Below, piece after piece: positions 7,528 to 15,243 of a DNA stretch of 32,478 nucleotides (position 1 is the first letter of the stretch; the number at the start of each line of letters is the position of its first letter). Location of the stretch: assembly GCA_021108075.1 (NCBI GenBank), contig JAIORP010000156.1:1-32478 (forward strand), given 5' to 3'. The notes under the pieces are model-generated. The model was not told the DNA's origin, ran no database searches, and saw only the letters and a program-made list of their open reading frames with translations. Source of the stretch: Candidatus Omnitrophota bacterium (GTDB lineage Bacteria > Omnitrophota > Gorgyraeia > Zapsychrales > Zapsychraceae). Position numbers and translations under genes: made by a program.

Positions 7528-8152
7528 ATTGATTAATCCGTGGCGGTTGGTCCAGGATGCGGACTTTGCGGCCTTTAATTTTTAAGCGCCCTAAAGCAAA
7601 CATCTGAATCGCCTGCGGGAATACGCGGTGTTCCACTTCATGAATACGTGCTTCAAAACTTTCTAAGGTTTCATTCTCATGGATGCGGATGGATTCCTGA
7701 ATGATCATCGGGCCATTATCCATTTTTTCATTGACAAAATGGATGGTCACACCCCCCAGCTTTGCAGCGTATGTAAAGGTATCTTTGATGCCCCGGCGGC
7801 CTTTGAATGCCGGTAGAAGCGAGGGATGGACATTGATAATTTTATTCGGATACTGCTTCACAAAGAAACCCGTAAACAATTTCATATATCCAGCTGTGAC
7901 CAAAAAATCGATACGATGTTCCTTTAAATGGATCACAATATCACGCTCATAACTTTGCGGCGAGGCATAATCTTTCCGGTTCAAATGCAACGTTTCAATA
8001 CCAGCGGCCTCTGCGCGCTTCAAGGCATTGGCTTTTTTTCGGTTTGAGAAGACGAGGACTAAATCAGCATGGATCTCTTTTTTCTGTACCGCGTCAATAA
8101 TTGACTGCAAATTGGTCCCTTCCCCTGAAGCAAACACAGCAAATCTTAGCAT
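7526..8152 (-). CDS. purN: Phosphoribosylglycinamide formyltransferase (10-formyl-THF dependent)
   Basis: PurN formylates glycinamide ribonucleotide in de novo purine synthesis. The 208-residue cytoplasmic protein has the nucleotide loop ASGEGTNLQ (8-16), the catalytic Asn107 and His109 in NVHPSLLPAF, and Asp145 in the segment GVTIHFVNEKMDNGPMI. These match Asn106, His108 and Asp144 of E. coli. I chose the ATG at 8152 over an upstream in-frame start at 8203 because it gives the normal N terminus and has AAGGAAGG at good spacing. The last codons run into the terminator hairpin. The MFS gene ends 87 bp upstream on the same strand, so the two may share a transcript without an obvious functional link. 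Confidence 0.95.
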   Translation of the reverse strand: MLRFAVFASGEGTNLQSIIDAVQKKEIHADLVLVFSNRKKANALKRAEAAGIETLHLNRKDYASPQSYERDIVIHLKEHRIDFLVTAGYMKLFTGFFVKQYPNKIINVHPSLLPAFKGRRGIKDTFTYAAKLGGVTIHFVNEKMDNGPMIIQESIRIHENETLESFEARIHEVEHRVFPQAIQMFALGRLKIKGRKVRILDQPPRINQ

Positions 8153-8239
8153 TTCAGCCTTCCTTTTCTTATAAAAAATCCATTGATCGATTAAAAACAA
8201 CAATTTAGACTAATGGCTCTCCTTAAGTCTATGTTACAA

Positions 8240-9526
8240 TTATGCCACGTGATCGGGCGAAAATGCAAATTTCAATCCATTTTTTTTTGCCCGAAGCAGT
8301 CCAACCAGCCCCACAAGGATAAAAATCACGGATACAGCGCTTAAAATCCAGTATTCCTCAATAAACTCCGACAACCAGGAACTGACAAACATAGCCACCA
8401 AGAAAGCGAAGTGAATCACGATTTCCAGGGCGCTGAAAACCTTCCCGCGCATCTTCTCATCGCTCACAACATGCACAACCGTATTGGCTGCGATAAAAAT
8501 CGGCCCGATCACAATACCCATAATAAAGGCCAAAAACATTGTCAAATAGAGGTTTGCATAGAAATGCGCCAGAACCGTAAAAAAAAGCAGCATGATCCCG
8601 CCTAGAATCAGGCAACCAAACATGGTATTGTACCACTTAAATTTCTTCCCCCATTTGCCATAGCCGATCGCGCCCACAAACAATCCCGCCCCCAAAAAGA
8701 TGGCCATAATAGCCAGATCCGCTGTAACGCTTTTGAATGTTTTTTGGATGAAGACAATGATCACGACATAAACGGAACCCGCTGCGGACAAAAGAATAAA
8801 CAAAATATTGATAATAAACCGGATTTCACGGTGTTGGATCAAGTATTTAAACCCTTCGGCCATGTCTTCCCAGATCGAGGTCTTGATCGTGTCGACAATC
8901 TCATGGCTGGATTGAAGAAGCCTCTCTTTATTGACGGTTAAATGACGCGGTATAGCGATCGTAAAGACAAAAGCCCCTGAAATAAAGAACGTTCCGGCAT
9001 CGATAATAAATCCATTGCGCGCGCCGTAAGCATTTACCAGAAATCCCCCGGCCGCGCAACCCAGGACAAAGGCGATCATGCCGGTCGTGGATACAAGCGA
9101 ATTCGCCATCAACAAATTGTCCGCTTTAACAAGGTCGGGGATGATCGACATCTTGGCCGGAACATAAAAACGGCTGAAACAAAAAATAAGAAAGACAATA
9201 CCATAAATCGGGACCATGGAATGCCAATAGATAAAGCAAAATGGAATCGTTAAGACCAAAAGCCCGCGAAAAAGGTCACACACAAACAAGGTGGTCTGCC
9301 GGTTCCAACGGTCGACAAAGGTCCCGGCAAAGGGCTGAATGATAAAAACAGGCAGGATCGTAAAGGCCAGGAGTTTAGCCAGATTCATCGCTGATGAATC
9401 CGGGCGTTCGGCAATGAGACCGACCAAAGCAAATTGATGAATGCGGTCGCCAAACTGCGAAATGATTTGTCCCCACCATAATCGCTGAAAATTGCGATTC
9501 TCTTTATGCCACAGCAATTTGATCAT
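8240..9526 (-). CDS. MFS transporter (MFS_3/EntS-like)
   Basis: This 428-residue integral membrane protein has about 12 hydrophobic segments. Features typical of the MFS_3 subgroup are visible: NFQRLWWGQIISQFGD near the N terminus, the loop FVDRWNRQ (about 70-77) and the segment AKMSIIPDLVKADNLLMANS after helix 4. A longer hydrophilic loop with charged helices (about 195-230) separates the two halves. This subgroup exports siderophores, drugs or other small molecules by proton antiport, and the substrate here cannot be read from the sequence. The gene follows the gltB remnant and precedes purN. The ATG at 9526 is the only reasonable start. Length is standard. Confidence 0.85.
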   Translation of the reverse strand: MIKLLWHKENRNFQRLWWGQIISQFGDRIHQFALVGLIAERPDSSAMNLAKLLAFTILPVFIIQPFAGTFVDRWNRQTTLFVCDLFRGLLVLTIPFCFIYWHSMVPIYGIVFLIFCFSRFYVPAKMSIIPDLVKADNLLMANSLVSTTGMIAFVLGCAAGGFLVNAYGARNGFIIDAGTFFISGAFVFTIAIPRHLTVNKERLLQSSHEIVDTIKTSIWEDMAEGFKYLIQHREIRFIINILFILLSAAGSVYVVIIVFIQKTFKSVTADLAIMAIFLGAGLFVGAIGYGKWGKKFKWYNTMFGCLILGGIMLLFFTVLAHFYANLYLTMFLAFIMGIVIGPIFIAANTVVHVVSDEKMRGKVFSALEIVIHFAFLVAMFVSSWLSEFIEEYWILSAVSVIFILVGLVGLLRAKKNGLKFAFSPDHVA

Positions 9527-9541
9527 GGCGGTATTGTACTA

Positions 9542-9582
9542 TAAAAAGTAGGGACGGATGGTACTTTTTTAAAAAAAGTACC
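9542..9582. repeat. GTAGGGACGG-family repeat with adjacent palindrome
   Basis: AAAAAGTAGGGACGGATGGT matches one arm of the terminator at 7469-7527 with one difference. It is followed by the palindrome GGTACTTTTTT/AAAAAAAGTACC (9560-9582) in place of the second arm. The palindrome abuts the truncated end of the gltB remnant. Similar GTAGGGACGG sequences accompany REP-associated transposases in other genomes, from memory; no such transposase is in this window. Confidence 0.6.
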
Positions 9583-9686
9583 GTTGCGGTCGAGCAATGC
9601 CCCGATCTGTTTGCCATTGTTAAACCCGCCGCCGGACCATCCCACGGTTCCATCAGGCCGGCGTGATATTCAGAAAAACCGCGCAT
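9580..9686 (-). pseudogene. gltB: Remnant of glutamate synthase large subunit gene
   Basis: The minus strand encodes SEYHAGLMEPWDGPAAG (from an ATG at 9686) and then, after a one-base frame change near 9622, FNNGKQIGALLDRNG. Together these match the highly conserved GltB segment reading YHASLMEPWDGPAA...GALLDRNG in the amidotransferase domain. Only about 35 codons survive. The stretch is bounded downstream by the palindrome at 9560-9582 and upstream by unrelated sequence with a stop. Both the frameshift and the truncation mark it as dead. No other part of gltB or gltD is in the window. Confidence 0.8.
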
Positions 9687-9763
9687 TCAGCGATGGAAGG
9701 CCCTTCCGACGCAAAGCACCCGCAAAGACGGATAAAATGTTTTTCAGCGTAAAATGTTAAAAA

Positions 9764-11458
9764 CTATTTTTTATAGCGATAACGATTCGTAATCGGCAAC
9801 CGCCAATCTTTGCCAAACGCCCGAGAAGTAATTCTGACACCCGGGGGTGCTTGACGGCGTTTATATTCACTTAAATCGACCAATTCGATAACGCGTCGGA
9901 CAATATTACGGTCAAGACCTTGACGGACGAGCTGATCCAGCGACTTATGCTGCTCAACGTATCCTGTTAAGATCTGATCTAACACCGCATACGGCGGCAA
10001 AGAATCCTGATCGGTTTGACCCTGACGCAATTCCGCTGTCGGCGGCCGGTCAATAATGCTTTGTGGAATCATCGCTTTTCTGTGCCGTTGATTAAAAAAG
10101 TGCGCCAGGGCGTAAACTTTTGTTTTCAACAAATCCTTAATCACAGCAAACCCGCCGGACATATCACCATACAACGTGCAATATCCGACAGCTGTCTCAC
10201 TTTTATTTCCCGTTGTCAGAACCAACCATCCAAATTTATTAGATAAGGCCATTAAAATATTCCCACGAATGCGGGCTTGAATATTCTCCTCGGTAATATC
10301 CTCTTTGAGTCCGGCGAACTCATCCTTTAGGGCCACCGAATAACTTTTCCTCATCTGTTCAATCGGAATCTCGATCAGGCGCATATTCAAATTTCCGGCC
10401 AACACTCCGGCATCTGACCTCGTGCCTTTCGACGTAAAACATGACGGCATCGTTACGCCCACAACATTTTCCGCACCAATGGCATCAACCGCGATGGCCG
10501 CGACGAGTGAGGAATCGATCCCGCCGCTTAACCCCAGCACGACTTTCTCAAACCCGTTCTTATGAATATAATCCCGCGTGCCCAGCACAATCGCGTAATA
10601 CATTCTTTCAATAGCCGTCATGCTCTCTCGCTTTGTCTGGGATAAGGCCGGCTTGGATTGTTGCGAGAACTCTGAACAAATCAGCTGTCGCTGGGACTGT
10701 GATAACCGTGAATATTTTTTCTTCTTTTGAGAAAGATCTAAATCGAGCACGATCATATCTTCCTGACAAAAACGGCCCTGCCCGATCTTTTTCCCCTGTG
10801 GACTGAGAATAAGGCTGCACCCGTCAAAAACAAGTTCATCCTGTCCGCCGACGAGGTTACAGCAAGCTAAGAAGCAAGAACCTTTTTGAGCGCGTTCTTT
10901 TAATATTTTCTGACGAGCAGCTGGCTTGCCGATATTATAGGGCGAACTTGAAAGGTTAATTAAAAGATCGATGCCCACCTTGACCTGCTGGTCATAAACG
11001 GACTGGTTCACCCAAATATCTTCACAAATATTAACGCCGAGGCGATACCCCCCGACCATGAAAATTTGCAGTTGGGTTCCGGACTTAAAATACCTCTTTT
11101 CATCAAAGACGCCATAGTTAGGCAACTCATGCTTATGATAAACACTTTTAATTTGACCGTCATGGATCAATGCCGCCGCGTTGTACAAATGTTTCCGCCG
11201 GTCACTGTCAACAAACCCGATAATCGCCACAATATCCTTAACAGCCCGCGCAATCTCCTTTATGGATTGAAGATTATGTTGGATAAAATATTTTTTATGC
11301 AATAAATCCTCAGGAGGATACCCGCACACAACTAACTCCGGAAAAACAATGATATCAGCACCCTGTTGTTGCGCGTCTTTTAAGGCAGACAAAATCTTAC
11401 GCTGATTACCCTGTAAATCTCCAACCGTTGCATTCAATTGAGCTAACGCGATCCGCAT
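9764..11458 (-). CDS. nadE: Glutamine-dependent NAD+ synthetase
   Basis: NadE amidates nicotinic acid adenine dinucleotide to NAD+, using ammonia released from glutamine. The 564-residue two-domain protein has an N-terminal nitrilase-type glutaminase with Glu41 (FPELVVCGYPPEDLL), Lys109 (KHELPNYGVFDEKRYF) and Cys145 (GVNICEDIW). The C-terminal synthetase domain carries the ATP pyrophosphatase loop SGGIDSS (311-317) and the ATP-contacting TTGNKSE segment. I chose the ATG at 11458: GGGAG lies 9 bp upstream, and the longer frame begins with TTG only three codons earlier. It is cytoplasmic. It consumes the glutamine made by glnN nearby, but the 135-bp gap and separate context give no evidence for co-regulation. 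Confidence 0.95.
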   Translation of the reverse strand: MRIALAQLNATVGDLQGNQRKILSALKDAQQQGADIIVFPELVVCGYPPEDLLHKKYFIQHNLQSIKEIARAVKDIVAIIGFVDSDRRKHLYNAAALIHDGQIKSVYHKHELPNYGVFDEKRYFKSGTQLQIFMVGGYRLGVNICEDIWVNQSVYDQQVKVGIDLLINLSSSPYNIGKPAARQKILKERAQKGSCFLACCNLVGGQDELVFDGCSLILSPQGKKIGQGRFCQEDMIVLDLDLSQKKKKYSRLSQSQRQLICSEFSQQSKPALSQTKRESMTAIERMYYAIVLGTRDYIHKNGFEKVVLGLSGGIDSSLVAAIAVDAIGAENVVGVTMPSCFTSKGTRSDAGVLAGNLNMRLIEIPIEQMRKSYSVALKDEFAGLKEDITEENIQARIRGNILMALSNKFGWLVLTTGNKSETAVGYCTLYGDMSGGFAVIKDLLKTKVYALAHFFNQRHRKAMIPQSIIDRPPTAELRQGQTDQDSLPPYAVLDQILTGYVEQHKSLDQLVRQGLDRNIVRRVIELVDLSEYKRRQAPPGVRITSRAFGKDWRLPITNRYRYKK

Positions 11459-11602
11459 TGTTACCAACTCCCGTTCGAATTTTATCGCACTGACGTTACG
11501 ACAGACTAAAATGGCCGATACTCTTTAAGCCCAAAGCATCCCATCACAAACCATCCTGACAGCAAATGATAAATACTTAATAAAAGTCAATAATACTATA
11601 TT

Positions 11603-12322
11603 TTACAAGGAGTTTTGTTTGGCGTCTAAAATAATATTCAAAAAATTTCCATAAATAATTTGAGCATAATGGTCAAACCGATCCTTAATATTCCGATAAT
11701 CATACAACATTTTCTGCGTTTTTGCCATATAAACTCTCTCTTCATCCCCTAGATACGTCCTGGACCAGGATTCGATGCTTTCAGGTGTGATTTCAACATG
11801 AAACTGCAACCCATAGGCGTTAGGCCCGACCCTGAAGGCCTGGTGCGGGCAAGCCTCAGCCTGAGCCAATAACGTTGCCTGCGGGCATAGCTGGAACATA
11901 TCTTCATGCCATTGAAAGACCTCAATCGATTTCGGCAAACCTTCAAAGAGCTCATCCCGTTGACCTTCGGGCGTTAAGGTGATCTTCGAAAAACCCACTT
12001 CCTTCCGGGGCGAGGGGACGACCTGCGCCCCGCAGGCTTTGGCCAATAGTTGCGACCCTAAACATAGCCCTAAAAAGGGAATCTTTTGGAACAAGACCTT
12101 TCGAATAAGTTCATCTTCAGCCTTTAAAAAAGAATGCTTTTCCTCTTCGTAAACATTCATGGCCCCCCCTAAAACAATGACGGCGTCAAACCCTGACAGG
12201 TCTTGGGGCAGGGCGTCTCCGCGGCTAAGATCAAAAATTTCTATAGCATAGCCCTTAGAGATAAAAAACAGGCCCAACGTTTCCGGACCTTCAATATCAA
12301 TATTTTTAATAAATAAAATCAT
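11603..12322 (-). CDS. Class I glutamine amidotransferase, GuaA-N-like
   Basis: This 239-residue protein is a stand-alone class I glutaminase domain resembling the N-terminal domain of GMP synthase. The triad is Cys87 (GLCLGSQLL), His175 and Glu177 (QFHVEITPE), with the early motif LGGAMNVYEE (51-60). It lacks any synthetase domain, so its acceptor is unknown; related stand-alone proteins include gamma-glutamyl-hydrolysing enzymes of polyamine or glutathione breakdown. I chose the ATG at 12322 because MILFIKNIDIEGPETLG is the normal family N terminus. An in-frame TTG at 12367 would add an unusual Phe-rich extension. It lies 90 bp downstream of glnN, separated by a structured spacer, and probably shares its transcript. 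Confidence 0.85.
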   Translation of the reverse strand: MILFIKNIDIEGPETLGLFFISKGYAIEIFDLSRGDALPQDLSGFDAVIVLGGAMNVYEEEKHSFLKAEDELIRKVLFQKIPFLGLCLGSQLLAKACGAQVVPSPRKEVGFSKITLTPEGQRDELFEGLPKSIEVFQWHEDMFQLCPQATLLAQAEACPHQAFRVGPNAYGLQFHVEITPESIESWSRTYLGDEERVYMAKTQKMLYDYRNIKDRFDHYAQIIYGNFLNIILDAKQNSL

Positions 12323-12412
12323 AAAAAAAGTCCTGAAGAACAGCCTGGCCAAGACCACTCCCTTCAATCATGACCTCTTGAAGGCTGTCCGGCACCCATG
12401 CAAAGTTCAGGA
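12323..12412 (-). promoter_or_regulatory. Structured spacer between glnN and the amidotransferase gene
   Basis: On the minus strand, starting in the glnN stop codon context, TCCTGAA pairs with TTCAGGA. Inside it GGACAGCCT pairs with AGGCTGTTC (one G-U), and inside that CTTCA pairs with TGAAG. Seven T residues follow immediately and lead into the ATG of the amidotransferase gene. The fold could be a partial terminator or attenuator limiting read-through from glnN. A short overlapping frame (ATG at about 12371) ends just inside the downstream gene. Confidence 0.4.
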
Positions 12413-14518
12413 TTATAACATAAACAACATTTCGGCATAAGACGGCAATGGCCAGATATCATCCGGAACAAGGCCTTCTAAGCTGTCGACAGGAACCCGG
12501 AGGGCATCCATAGCAACTTTTGTCTTTGGAGCATTTCCTCTTTTAATGGCGGTCTCTAATTTATCGACACCGGCCAAAACTTTTTCTGTCTCGGCCACAA
12601 CTTCATCTAACAACTTACGGCTGGCGACGGACTTCTTCTTCCTGATACCTTCAACCGTCTTAATCGTCGCAGATAAGTCTTCTTGGTACCGAAAAGCAGC
12701 CGGCACGATCATGGTCTTAGCCATATCCGCCGACAACTTTGCTTCATAATCAATAATCGTATCAAAAGTCTCCATATAAACTTCATAACGGGCGGCTAAT
12801 TCAACCTTTGTTAAGACAGTATGTTTCTCAAAGACTTTTAACACCTCAGGGTCCTTAAGGGCGTCTAATGCCTCCGGTGTTGTCTTAAAATTTGGAAGAC
12901 CACGTCCCCGGGCTTCCTTCAGCCAATCGGTCGAATAATTATCACCGTTAAAAATGACGCGTTTATGCTTTTTAATGATTTTCTTCAACAAAGCCTGAAT
13001 GCTGGTGTTAAAATCTTTCTTGTCTTTTTTTGCGGCTTCCAATTCCGTACAAATTTCATCTAAAGACTCTGCCACAATGGTATTCAAGACGATATTCGGA
13101 CCAGATAAGCTGGTATTCGAACCAACGGCCCTGAACTCGAATTTAGCGCCGGTAAACGCAAACGGGGATGTCCGGTTGCGGTCTGTCGCGTCGCGTGGTA
13201 ATGTCGGCAGTGAATCTACTCCGATTTCGATCACGCCACCCTTCTTGGATGTCTTTGCGCCACCCTTTTCGATCTGTTCGATAATATCTGTCAATTGCTC
13301 ACCGAGAAAGATGGAAATAATAGCTGGTGGTGCTTCGTGTGACCCTAACCGATGGTCATTGCCGGCTGAGGCAATTGACGCCCGCAGTAAGCTGGCGTAC
13401 GTATCAACAGCCTTAATAACAGCACAGAGCATGACCAAGAACTTTGCGTTGTCATGCGGATTGTCGCCGGGGGCTAACCAGTTCTTACCATCAGGGCCAA
13501 CGATCGACCAGTTGTTATGCTTACCAGAACCATTGACACCCGCGAATGGTTTTTCGTGTAGCAAGCAGGCAAGATTATGTTTCTCCGCAACCTTCTGCAT
13601 GACTTCCATGCATAGCATATTATGGTCAACAGCCAGGTTAAGCTGTTCAAACACAGGGGCAACCTCAAACTGCGCCGGAGAAACTTCATTATGGCGTGTT
13701 TTAATCGGCGCGCCTAACTTCCACATCTCACGGTCCAGGTCTTCCATAAAGCCCATGATTCTCGACTTAATGGCGCCAAAGTAATGATCCGCCATCTGCT
13801 GATGCTTAGCTGGTTCCTTACCGAACAGCGTTCGACCTGTTTGAACAAGGTCCAATCGGTTAAAATAATAGTCCCGGTCAATCAAAAAGTACTCCTGCTC
13901 ACCGCCAAGTGTCGCATAGGCTTGCTTGCCCTTGTTCTTGATCCCGAATAATGCACCTAAACGACACACCTGTTTAGACACAGCTTTCATCGACCGCAAT
14001 AAAGGCGTTTTCTTGTCTAAGGCTTCACCATGCCAACCGATAAAATATGTCGGGATACAAAGGGTCGCGCACTGGGGCCCTTCTTTGATAAAGGCCGGAC
14101 TGGTTGGGTCCCAACCCGTATAACCTCGCGCCTCAAAAGTCGGCCTTAAACCTCCGGAAGGAAAACTCGAAGCATCCGGTTCGCCCTGGATCAATTCTTT
14201 TCCAGAAAATTTCAGCATAACAGAACCTTCACCGTCAGGGGAAATAAATGAATCATGTTTTTCAGCTGTCGCACCCGTTAACGGCTGGAACCAATGGGTA
14301 AAATGAGAAGCACCTTTTGAGACCGCCCACGTCTTCATCGCGTCGGCAACTTCATCAGCGATACCGGGATCAATGGTGCCGCCATTTTTTATGGTTTGGC
14401 TCAACGATTTATAGGCTTTATCTGACAAATAATTGCGCATCACTTTCAGGCTAAAAACATTGCTGCCGTACAACTCCGGAATCGTTTGAAACTCAATTAA
14501 ATCATTATACTCACTCAT
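12413..14518 (-). CDS. glnN: Glutamine synthetase type III
   Basis: GSIII makes glutamine from glutamate, ammonia and ATP and forms a double-ring dodecamer in the cytoplasm. At 701 residues the length is characteristic and excludes GSI (about 470) and GSII (about 350). Diagnostic segments are GGEQEYFLID (205-214), HNEVSPAQFEVAP (276-288) with the catalytic glutamate cluster, and NGSGKHNNWS (329-338). The start ATG at 14518 has GAGGGACA just upstream. It lies downstream of a perfect TATAAT box and two tandem hairpins. Immediately upstream lies the remnant of an ammonium transporter gene, a common glnN partner. With gltB also decayed nearby, this enzyme may serve glutamine supply rather than the GS-GOGAT cycle, unless gltB exists elsewhere. 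Confidence 0.96.
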   Translation of the reverse strand: MSEYNDLIEFQTIPELYGSNVFSLKVMRNYLSDKAYKSLSQTIKNGGTIDPGIADEVADAMKTWAVSKGASHFTHWFQPLTGATAEKHDSFISPDGEGSVMLKFSGKELIQGEPDASSFPSGGLRPTFEARGYTGWDPTSPAFIKEGPQCATLCIPTYFIGWHGEALDKKTPLLRSMKAVSKQVCRLGALFGIKNKGKQAYATLGGEQEYFLIDRDYYFNRLDLVQTGRTLFGKEPAKHQQMADHYFGAIKSRIMGFMEDLDREMWKLGAPIKTRHNEVSPAQFEVAPVFEQLNLAVDHNMLCMEVMQKVAEKHNLACLLHEKPFAGVNGSGKHNNWSIVGPDGKNWLAPGDNPHDNAKFLVMLCAVIKAVDTYASLLRASIASAGNDHRLGSHEAPPAIISIFLGEQLTDIIEQIEKGGAKTSKKGGVIEIGVDSLPTLPRDATDRNRTSPFAFTGAKFEFRAVGSNTSLSGPNIVLNTIVAESLDEICTELEAAKKDKKDFNTSIQALLKKIIKKHKRVIFNGDNYSTDWLKEARGRGLPNFKTTPEALDALKDPEVLKVFEKHTVLTKVELAARYEVYMETFDTIIDYEAKLSADMAKTMIVPAAFRYQEDLSATIKTVEGIRKKKSVASRKLLDEVVAETEKVLAGVDKLETAIKRGNAPKTKVAMDALRVPVDSLEGLVPDDIWPLPSYAEMLFML

Positions 14519-14549
14519 ATTGTCCCTCGCTTTGTTTATCGATCATTTT

Positions 14550-14607
14550 AGTGCACACTTCAAAGTGTACTGGAAGCAACCATATAGATAAATATCATCT
14601 CATGTGG
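14550..14607 (-). promoter_or_regulatory. Two tandem hairpins in the glnN leader
   Basis: In the minus-strand transcript the first hairpin spans 14607-14580 (CCACAT-G-AGAT against ATCTATATGG, 7-nt loop). The second spans 14571-14550 (GUACAC against GUGUGC around the hexaloop UUUGAA). An 8-nt linker joins them. The layout recalls ANTAR-protein RNA targets, and an ANTAR protein is encoded at 16.3-17.6 kb. The loops do not fit the A1/G4 hexaloop rule fully (only G4 of the second), and no overlapping terminator was seen. Confidence 0.35.
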
Positions 14608-14613
14608 CACCCA

Positions 14614-14642
14614 ATTATACACTCATTTAATTGCATTTGAAA
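14614..14642 (-). promoter_or_regulatory. Candidate sigma70 promoter of glnN
   Basis: The -10 box is a perfect TATAAT (14619-14614), 17 bp after a weak -35 TTTCAA (14642-14637). The predicted start near 14607 coincides with the first base of the leader hairpin pair and gives an untranslated leader of about 89 nt. Confidence 0.5.
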
Positions 14643-14734
14643 TAATTTTAATTTATGTTGATTGTATTCAAAGAATTCACCGGGGGGAAATGTCCTGCGC
14701 ACTCTTTAGCACCCATCCTTTTTTATTGAAACGC

Positions 14735-14910
14735 CCTTCAGTACCAGGGGAAATAGTCCCCTGACAAACGCTGCGCTAACAACAATAATGCCACCAACAA
14801 CATCCAATCATAACCGCTTCAATCGGTGACACAAACGCGCATGGAGCTGTGATGGCGACTAAACCGGCTAACGGCCCATGCATCGTCATGGTTAAATCCG
14901 GCTTTCCAAA
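14735..14910 (-). pseudogene. amt: Remnant of ammonium transporter gene (Amt family)
   Basis: The minus strand reads [20 protein letters not shown] followed by [16 protein letters not shown], which is the conserved late-middle part of Amt/AmtB proteins (KPD-x-TM-x-x-NGxLAGLVxITAxCAFVSP). After one extra base at 14802 the next frame continues [17 protein letters not shown], as expected for the following helix. About 55 codons remain. The 5' side stops about 12 bp from a palindromic repeat (14923-15004). The fragment is just upstream of glnN on the same strand, so an amt-glnN unit probably once existed. Confidence 0.85.
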
Positions 14911-14922
14911 AAACAGATGTTA

Positions 14923-15004
14923 ATACCCATTCCATCAAATAATGACCAAAACCAATTCTGCTTTTCAGAATTAAGATAGAGCAATTTATTAATGGATTTG
15001 GTAT
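14923..15004. repeat. MITE-like palindromic repeat, copy 3 (82 bp, short form)
   Basis: It runs from ATACCCATTCCATCAAATAA to TTAATGGATTTGGTAT. Compared with copies 1 and 2 it lacks a 22-bp internal segment that holds the TTCTCG...CGAGAA hairpin. It lies next to the truncated end of the amt remnant. The 100 bp on its far side, up to the terminator at 15107, shows no gene. Confidence 0.85.
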
Positions 15005-15106
15005 AAGCAACCATTATATACAAAAAAAGTCCTTTCCTGAGGCGCCTTGACCTTAAGAGAGGATGTCGATGTCCGTTGACCCGGAAAATGCAATTGTTCA
15101 AACAAT

Positions 15107-15147
15107 AAAAAAGCCCGACGACAATTTTTTTCATTGTGTCGGACTTC
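15107..15147 (-). terminator. Terminator downstream of the pilin-like gene
   Basis: On the minus strand, AAGTCCGACACAAT pairs with ATTGTCGTCGGGCTT (one bulged base) and is followed by TTTTTTATTG. It lies about 100 bp after the pilin-like gene and would end its transcript. Confidence 0.7.
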
Positions 15148-15243
15148 ATAGCCCTGATAAACCAACATTGGTTCACTGATAAAAAATATACACCTTGCAA
15201 ACAACGTTGTCAAGCAAAAATACTTTCATGCCCAAAAAGAATG

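Noticed and set aside
9690..9762. GACGCAAAGC and GCAAAGACGG resembling part of a c-di-GMP (GEMM) riboswitch
   Set aside because: The required upstream GCAAACC-type half, the P1 stem and a downstream plus-strand gene are all missing, so the match looks like chance.
12999..13784. Antisense 261-codon frame opposite glnN
   Set aside because: glnN is unambiguous here; the antisense frame shows no domain and no start signals.
14819..15213. Overlapping minus-strand frames of 62-102 codons
   Set aside because: They are pieced together from the amt remnant, palindromic repeat copy 3 and the terminator. Only the amt part resembles a protein.
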